Shown here in pieces: positions 57,430 to 64,000 of a stretch of DNA of 64,000 bases (the first letter of the stretch is position 1; the number at the start of each line of letters is the position of its first letter). Position numbers and translations under genes: made by a program. A model generated the notes under the pieces. That model did not search any database. It was given only the letters and a program-made list of their open reading frames with translations, and was not told where the DNA came from. This DNA comes from Petaurus breviceps papuanus. Its lineage: Eukaryota > Chordata > Mammalia > Diprotodontia > Petauridae. Where the stretch lies: assembly GCA_028583685.1 (NCBI GenBank), contig JAMXIF010000086.1, positions 16,939,928-17,003,927 of the forward strand, read 5' to 3'.

Positions 57430-57667
57430 TTGTTCAATCATTTCAGTCGTGCCCAACTCTTCATGACTCCATTTTGGCAAAGATACTGGAGTGATTTGCC
57501 ATTTCTTTCTCCAGCTTATTTGACAGATGAGAGATTGAAACAAACAGGGGTAAGTGACTTGCCCAGGGTCACACAGCTAGTAAGTGTCTGAGGCCAAATT
57601 TGAACTCAGAAAAATGAGTCTTCCTGACCCCAGGGCACTCTATCCACTGTGCCACTTAGCTGCCCCT
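57430..57667 (-). mobile_element. Long CORE-SINE
   Basis: 'TCAATCATTTCAGTCGTGCC' to 'GCCACTTAGCTGCCCC', with an extra 'AAAAATGAGT' near the head. Confidence 0.92.
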
Positions 57668-57774
57668 GTCTTGGGTACAAATAAATGCTAGTCTAGTCAA
57701 GATATTTGTTAAAAGATGAATTTAAGCAGCAACACCATGAGGAACTACACATATCAGCATGGATAGAGGATCAC

Positions 57775-57905
57775 TGTGTGGACAGAGTGGTGGGAAGGCT
57801 GGGCTTAGAGTCCAGGAGATCTGGGTTGAAATTGTGCCTCTTTATACATTCTAGTTATATAACCATAGGTGAGTCACTTGACTTCTCAATGCTCCAAGTA
57901 ACTTG
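57775..57905 (+). mobile_element. MIR-type SINE relic
   Basis: 'GTCCAGGAGATCTGGGTTG' and 'ATAGGTGAGTCACTTGAC'. Confidence 0.7.
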
Positions 57906-58031
57906 CTGCAACTATAAATTGCATACAATTGTTTATCTGTATTGGTGGAGGCCATTCCCACAGTGATCAAATCACAGGTCTTGACCAAAAACCCCAAATC
58001 TAATCATGGAAGTAATAGTAATAAAAATAAT

Positions 58032-58287
58032 AAGGATTTATACAGTGCTTACTATGTGCCAGGCACTGCGCTATTTCATTTGGCCCTCACAACAACCCTG
58101 TGAGGCAGAGGCCGTTATTAGTCCCATCTTATAGATGATGAAACTGAGGATAAATGATTTCAGATGATGCATACAGAGATTCAGTGATTTACCCAGGGTC
58201 ACCCAGCTAATAAGTGTCTGAGGCTAGATTTGAACTTATTCAAAACTTCAGGCCCAGTACTCTATTGATTGGGCCATGTAGGCACCT
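58032..58287 (-). mobile_element. CORE-SINE with L2-like tail (THER/MIR type)
   Basis: 'TGCTTACTATGTGCCAGGCA', 'CTCACAACAACCCTGTGAGG', 'CCAGGGTCACCCAGCTAATA'. Confidence 0.88.
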
Positions 58288-58289
58288 CT

Positions 58290-58795
58290 GATAATTCTTA
58301 TTTTTATCTCTCATGAACAGAGGGTGGCAAAAAGAGCAAATGAGATCCATATACACAGAAAAACTGTATCTGTGATTCCTAGTATCAATGTAGCTGCCCC
58401 ACTGGTCATTAGTGTGGATGATCATCAATGTTTGTGATCCGTAAAGAAATTGATAACGAATAGTGAAGTAGATTTAAAATTGATGGGGCATGCACTGATT
58501 TCCAGTGATTGTCAAAGGCATTTGTTTATATGTAGTTGTTTCTACATGTGGCCTCCAACAGCCTACCTCCCCACAAGTCCTCTGCTGTATGGGATTTTCT
58601 CAACCGATGTTTACTATCTTTATGACCTTGGCCAAGTTACAGTTTTAAGAAATAAAAATTGTTTATTTTAGGTTTTATGAGAATCTCTGTCCCTTGTATA
58701 ATTAAATAGCTCCTCCCTAGCATATTCATGTGGAAAACTACAGAATGTAACTCTTTTTGAACTGGATTTTTTCCCCTCTTTTTTATTCTTTTTTA
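58290..58795. other. Intron, nothing recognised
   Basis: No exon or repeat identified. Confidence 0.4.
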
Positions 58796-58796
58796 G

Positions 58797-59038
58797 GAGC
58801 AATGGGTAGCTCATGCATAGAGTGTTGGGCTTGGAATCAGGAAGAGTCATCTCAAATCTGACCTCAGGTTTTGCTAGCTATGTGACCCTAGGCAAGTCAC
58901 TTAATCCTGTTTGCCTCAGTTTACTCATCTGTAAAATGAGCTGGAGAAGGAAATATGAAATCACTCCAGTATCTTTGCCAAGAAAGCCCTAAATGGGGTC
59001 ATGAAAAGTTAGGCACAACTGAAACGACTGAACAACAA
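58797..59038 (+). mobile_element. Long CORE-SINE
   Basis: Head GGAGCAATGGGTAGCTCATG, end 'GAAACGACTGAACAACA'. Confidence 0.9.
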
Positions 59039-59149
59039 AATGAGGAATCCCCCTTTGAGCGATGAAAGTAGAGGGATGCATTGAGAAATGTATCTTATAA
59101 AGGAGAAAAATATATCAATAACTTTTTTTAAATTCCCCCTGCCTCATCG

Positions 59150-60380
59150 TAGTTGCAAAAGTACCTTCTGCCTTTCTCCTCTAATTTTCTTTGTGATGTG
59201 AATTTTTACATTTAAATCAGGCATCTATTTGGAATTCATTATAATGAATTTCAAATAGCCTCAACTACTGTTTTCTGTATGTTTTTTACGGCGTTATTAT
59301 CAAATAGGGACACAGATTTATATTACTGGATTTCTCAGATACTCACCCAGAGTGTTAGATTGCTTCTGAGCCTTACTTTTCTAGTCTATTTCACCGTTAC
59401 ACTTTTCTATTTTTTAACTAGTACCAAATTATTTTGATGACTCCTGCTTTATAAAACAATATAGTTTAAGGTCTAGAAGTATCGATGATAATGAATAATT
59501 GACATACCCATACATACACTTATATTGTTGTAGTTGTTTCGATAGAATTTTATCTTTTTAAATTTGCATCAATATTCATTAGTGATTTTAGTCTATAATT
59601 CTTCATCTCTGATTTATCCTTCCATAGTTATGTATTAGGACTATATTTGTTGCCATAAAAAGAGTTGGTTAAAATCCTCAGGTATTGAGAATAATTTTTG
59701 ATCCATAAGAATTAATTACATGTTAATCATTTGACAAAATTTACTTAAACCAAGGCTCTCCCTACCTTTGGTAATTCATTTGTGGCTCGTTTAATGTTTC
59801 TGAAATTTAGTGGTTTGCTATTTTATCATCTTGCAGACAATCATTAATTTCCTTTCAATTCTGCATTTTGTTGGCATGTGGCAATAGTTTCTAGCAATTC
59901 TTTTTATTTGTTCTCTATTCATTATTTATTCACATTGTTCATTTTTGCATTTGATTGTTTTTGATTTATTTTCTTCTCTCTTTTTAAAAATAAAGTTAAC
60001 CAAAGTTTTTATAAATTTGTTAGTCTTAAATAAGCTTGTAGTTTTTATTATTTCTATAGTCATTTATTTTAATTTCATTTGATTCTCTAACTTTTTAAAT
60101 GTCTTCTTTTGTGCTAGTTGTAGGCTTATTAATCTTCTTTCTAATACTTATTATGTGTATGTTTTCAGAAATATAGTTTATCCTCCGAGGCTTGCTTTAG
60201 CTAAATCCCAGAAATGCTAGTGTGTTTTTCCTATTTGGAGTGTTTCTAGTTTAATTACTCACTGTTTTCCTTTTGGTGAAATGACTTAAATTTCTCTTTT
60301 TATTAAATGTCCATACATTTCCATTTTGTTTTGGGTTACATTCACATCACCTTTGCTTTTTGGGGATATGATAGTCCACC
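59150..60380 (-). mobile_element. L1 LINE ORF2 fragment, ancient
   Basis: Antisense L1 reverse transcriptase region: 'TTTGCATCAATATTCATTAG' with 'TTAGTCTATAATTCTTC' and, further right, 'GAGGCTTGCTTTAGCTAAAT' followed by 'CCCAGAAATG', which align to the order of L1 ORF2 as recalled. Heavily diverged. A coiled-coil-like L1 ORF1 trace may follow at 60830-61085. Confidence 0.6.
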
Positions 60381-60705
60381 TTTTCTCTTATTTCACATAG
60401 ATGCCTAGTCATAAAGGACTATTCAAATTTTGCTTTCCTCTATAGCTCTTGGGAGATATAACTGCTACATGCCTTGGAGTTAAAAGCTTATGACTTTTCT
60501 CAGATGGCGAGCTACTTGTTTCTACCCATCATACTTTCCCATATGTTTTTTAGACTTCTAGACAGTTTTCTTACATTTTTCCCTGGACTATAGTATTAAG
60601 GTTTTTTTAATGGTGACATGTAATATTTAAATTATCCCTGTCCATCCAGTCTTCAAATTCGATCACTTGAGATTACATAGAAATAGTTTTTTGTTTGTTT
60701 GTCTT

Positions 60706-60818
60706 TGAGACTGGACGTGGTGCAGGCACCTGGTTAACTTTAGCCCTTTTGTAACTCAAAACTTCTGAGTTCAAGTGATCCACCAGCCTCCCTAGTAGAA
60801 AGAATGACCACATTTGGC
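60706..60818 (-). pseudogene. 7SL RNA 5'-domain fragment with A-rich tail
   Basis: Read on the - strand: GCCAAATGTGGT (7SL starts GCCGGGCGCGGT), a small deletion, then CTACTAGGGAGGCTGGTGGA, TCACTTGAACTCAGAAGTT and CAGGTGCCTGCACCACGTCC, followed by CTCAAAGACAAACAAAC. These follow the order of the 7SL Alu domain. The S domain is absent. Diverged, hence old; about 113 bp. Confidence 0.65.
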
Positions 60819-61184
60819 TTTATGTATGTTTTTAAAATCGTATTTTACACATCTTTTACCAAATTTTCTTCTACTTCGATATTTTTGAGCTCCAAATCTA
60901 TCATTATCTTTTCCAAACCCACTTTTATTTTAAAAGATTCTCCATAATGTGCTCCAAGTTGTCTATTTTATTGTCTTGTTTCTTCTTGGACAGCTCTTAT
61001 TTCTTACATGGTTTTCATTCTAGTTTCTTCTTTAATATTTTTTATTTTTCTTTTGTACTATTCTAAAGTGTCTTGCTGTTATTCAGTTATTTCTGAGAAA
61101 TACAAATTGTTTGTTGTCTTGCTGTCTTTTATCATGAGTAACTTTTGATTATTCATATGCATCTGAAAGTGCATATAGTTATAT

Positions 61185-61234
61185 ACATATTATATATACA
61201 TATATGTATGTGTGTAAATACGTGTGGGGGGGGG

Positions 61235-61266
<32 letters not shown>
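61185..61266. repeat. (TATA)n, G12 and (GA)n compound microsatellite
   Basis: TATATACATATATG, then a run of about a dozen G (from ~61216), then GAGAGA to 61266. Confidence 0.93.
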
Positions 61267-61269
<3 letters not shown>

Positions 61270-61279
61270 CACCTCACTG

Positions 61280-61925
61280 TAAGTTTATCTACTTAGTAGT
61301 TGGGCTTACGTTCCCTGCCTTTCTCTCCTGGTCCTTTTGTTTTTTGGCCTTTTTTCTCTATCCTCAGTAGCTGGACTTTCCTTCTCACTACCTGACTCCT
61401 CTTGCCACCAATATGGCATGTACAGGTTCTCCTGCCCAGACCCCTGGGACTAGGTGGAATCAGCTATCTCCATTTAGGGGGAATGGAGGCACAGTTGGGT
61501 CCATGTGCAAATTCTGATGGGTGAGAGCTAGATTTTTAGAGTTGTACCCCTCACCCCCACCTTCCACAGCTGTTCCCTCTTTCTTGTGTGGCTATCAGTG
61601 TTTTCTGCCTCTTATAAAGCATATTGGGTTCAGACTGAATCACTGTCACAGGGAGCCAGGGTAGGGACCACCAATGCTAGAAGTTAGGTTATCTATGTTT
61701 ACATGCTGCAGCACACAGGCAAGATGGAAGTGGTGTGAGTGAGTGGGAGCTTCAGGCAATTTGATCCTCCACAATTATTTCAGAAGGTGAAGGTGTTATC
61801 TTGTATGGGGATGTAAATATCTTTTTTGCTTCTGCTCTAATTAATGTGAATTAAGTGCATTTCTTATAGTTAAGCAGTTTTGCTGAATACAGCTTATCTT
61901 ACCATCTTCCTAGTCAGGTGATCCA
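61280..61925. other. Intron, nothing recognised
   Basis: No exon or repeat identified. Confidence 0.4.
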
Positions 61926-61940
61926 CCAGCTCTCATCCTT

Positions 61941-62364
61941 CTTTTTTTTTTAAGACAGACCAATCATTTTATTTTCCTCTGATTGGTTCAGGAATGTTGA
62001 TGGGTGGATAGCTCTTTACATGGGCTTTGGAGGGGGTCTGGGGGCAGGTGTGAAACAGGGTGGGGGCGTGTGTCACAGGAGCTACCTTGCTGTGGGTCCC
62101 GCAGCTCACATAGGAATGTAGTTTCACGCGCAGTTTGGGCAGCACATAGGAGTTCAAGATGCTGGCCTAGGAGATGTCCCTGACAGCCGCAGCTTACATG
62201 ATGCTGCGGATAACAAACTTCTTGATGGCTTGTTCTTGGGCACAGTGGGTGCAGTGGGTGCAGCGGGTGCAGCGGGCGGGATGCATGGGTTGCGGCCCTT
62301 CTTGGTGCACCCGTTTTTCCTCCTCTTCTTGGAATCCTTGGAAGCCAGGAACCAAAAAAAGGGT
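61941..62364 (-). pseudogene. RPS26: Processed RPS26 pseudogene
   Basis: Intronless retrocopy of ribosomal protein S26, a small-subunit component with CxxC-rich zinc-binding region. Read on the - strand it gives SKKRRKNG, then AIKKFVIR, AAAVRDIS and SYVLPKLRVKLHSYVSCGTH, all matching RPS26. The start codon is lost (ATT with a base missing), two in-frame stops replace Glu codons (before AAAVRDIS and after it) and the C-terminal frame drifts; the family's PPKPM end survives as CCAAAGCCCATGTAA. An AATAAA signal and a short poly-A follow. Target duplications AGCTCTCATCCTT (61928-61940) and AGCTCTCATTTTT (62365-62377). The RCTNCARC part is changed to RCTRCTHCTHC by 9-bp tandem units. Confidence 0.93.
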
Positions 62365-62379
62365 AGCTCTCATTTTTGA

Positions 62380-63160
62380 AAGAAAAAGTTACCAGTTGAC
62401 TCCATATACTTTTAAAATAATGTTTTATTGATTTTTTTTTTAAAAAAGATAGCACAATCACTTCCTAATAAGCATTTCCCACTACAAGAGACCCACACAG
62501 GACTCTTTCTTGTATCAAAGATAGTCAGTTATGTAAAACCACAAACGATATATCAAGTGACTTCATCTGGCAACATAGGAAACCTATATCAATAATCTCT
62601 TTTCTCAATTGAGGAAAAAAGTGTATTTTATGGGGAATCTTCTGACTGTCCATATCATTGAAACTAATGAACTTTAGGGAAGTTGCTTTTTTTTTAATGC
62701 CCTACAGTTGTACTCATATCAATATTTTTTAAACAATACATTGATTAAATAGGAACCAAAAGAATACAACAATAATATATTACCCTCTTAAACACATAAG
62801 TTTATTTATCGCAACAAATTTCAAATCCCTTTTTGCAGAGAGATTTTTAAAAACTATACTAGATTTCCCATGACTGAGATGATCTATTAAAGGCCTTGGG
62901 CGCTTGATTAAATGACCTCTTGGGATACGTTCTTTGCTGTGGTTCTGTGATTCTATGAGAATCTAAAGGTGCCAAAGAATGTGTAATACTCTACATTGTC
63001 TGTTGTATCTTTTCATATCTCAGTCAATGTATGTTTTCAGAAAACCTTCTTGGGAAGGTTTTGGAAATAATGGAATTTTAAAAAAAGAACAAAGTTAAAG
63101 CAGTGCTTGAAATTGATCTCTTTTCTTTTGAATAAACTGTTTTATTTTGAACAAATTTAG
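62380..63160. other. Intron before the last exon, nothing recognised
   Basis: AT-rich, with no clear repeat. Confidence 0.45.
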
Positions 63161-63203
63161 ATACACAAGATTCACCGTGATTCAGGAGACAAGTCTCAGA
63201 CAG
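63161..63203 (+). CDS. PDE8B: PDE8B exon, post-PAS linker
   Basis: A 43-bp exon with acceptor AACAAATTTAG and donor CAG|GTGAGA. Fourteen codons read IHKIHRDSGDKSQT, plus one base of the next codon (phase 1 exit). It enters in phase 0, matching the exit phase of the 12114 exon. The peptide matches the linker between PAS and catalytic domains of human PDE8B (IHKIHRDSGDNSQT as recalled, one change N to K). The following exon, expected to begin 'EPHSFRYKNRRKES', is not present before 64000. Confidence 0.93.
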
Positions 63204-64000
63204 GTGAGAATATTGTAACAAATTTTGTACATTGTTGAACCATAGCAGGGAACCCAGTGGAAATGAGCCAAAATCAGCCTCCGTAGTGTCTAGTCTAAAC
63301 TGTCATGCTCAAAGATTAGTCTTGAAATTCATGTAGCAATTTAGCAATTGTATTCCATATAGATAGTGAAGGCTATCATTTGCCCCTCTTGATAAATGAC
63401 TTTGTGCTGACTACAGCAATCCTCAGAGCACTAGAGAGCCTACTTAATGAGATACCTAATTACTCAAGAGTCTAACAATCCAAGCAGAGCAAACAAAGTG
63501 GATGAAAAATGTCTTTTGCCTACATATGATATAGAATATATTAGACAACTAAATGAGTTAGTTCTTCAGTACATATATCTTAAATGGACACTAAGATGGG
63601 TAATGAGATGGATCCATAAATGAATAAAAGGAAGAGAGCAGGCTGGATTGCATTTAGGAAATTGAGTAGCATTTTTGCCTCTCAACTTTCTCCCTAAAAC
63701 ACAAATCCAGATTTTAATGCCAATATATTTCTGGTGATGTTATATGACTGTAGACCATGGAATACCATGACCTTTAAAGAATCAAAACTGTAGCTGTCCT
63801 GGTGGTCAATGGAGGCAAATAACAATAAAAATATTATACAAATAACAATATTGAGACTATCTTGTGTCTTTGTTACTACTTGAAGAATATACATTTTATT
63901 ATTTCTTAACATTGTTTTATAGTATGGCATAGTACTTTATACTAAGGAATCAAATTTTTAAGTGTTCAGAAGACTATATGTGAAATTCCACATGTGAATA
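63204..64000. other. Intron to window end, nothing recognised
   Basis: Searched for the next PDE8B exon (EPHSFRYKNRR) without success. The - strand ORF at 63694-63930 has no similarity I recognise. Confidence 0.5.

Noticed and set aside
61988-62461. A 157-codon - strand ORF with a PLHPLHPLHP repeat
   Set aside because: It reads the RPS26 retrocopy in the wrong frame. The PLH repeat is the 9-bp CGCTGCACC expansion.

Overview
This is mammalian nuclear DNA, most likely from a marsupial. It is AT-rich and dense in interspersed repeats. The dominant repeats are tRNA-derived CORE-SINEs in short and long forms, both with the box 'GACCCTGGGCAAGTCACTTA', of a type I associate with marsupials. Old L2, RTE, CR1/L3 and L1 LINE fragments are also abundant. 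The short SINE resembles WSINE1/MAR1-type elements, which hints at an Australasian marsupial, but no species can be named from the sequence alone.

The only protein-coding gene is a stretch of PDE8B, the high-affinity cAMP phosphodiesterase 8B, on the + strand. Five GT-AG exons are visible: 4371-4449, 6665-6805, 9168-9256, 12114-12174 and 63161-63203. Joined, they stay in one frame across every junction and encode the PAS domain plus the start of the linker toward the catalytic domain. The upstream exons (REC-like region) and the HD-type catalytic exons lie outside the window. The first four exons sit within 8 kb. A 50,986-bp intron (12175-63160) then holds almost everything else.

Layout. 1-4370 is intron with a TCTCTG microsatellite and a long antisense RTE LINE. 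4371-12174 holds the PAS exons with scattered SINEs and a TA-flanked MITE. 12175-34000 is repeat-rich intron with L2 copies in both orientations, RTE, CR1/L3, small DNA transposons and several SINE-in-LINE nestings. 34163-34709 is a solo retroviral LTR. 38687-42064 is a LINE-1 relative with ORF1 and 3'UTR but no visible ORF2 (HAL1-like), inserted into an older MIR. 42843-59040 is mostly SINEs and L2 tails. 59150-61085 holds antisense L1 with a 7SL-derived fragment. 61941-62364 is a processed RPS26 pseudogene on the - strand with target-site duplications.

I see no operon, CRISPR array, complete viral genome or other intact foreign system. The most noteworthy items are the ORF2-less LINE, a ~180-bp inverted-repeat MITE seen twice, a 7SL Alu-domain-like monomer with an A-rich tail, an unidentified 122-bp insertion with a 10-bp duplication, and a local duplication in which one copy has a SINE and the other does not. 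Repeat family names are from memory and were not checked against a library.
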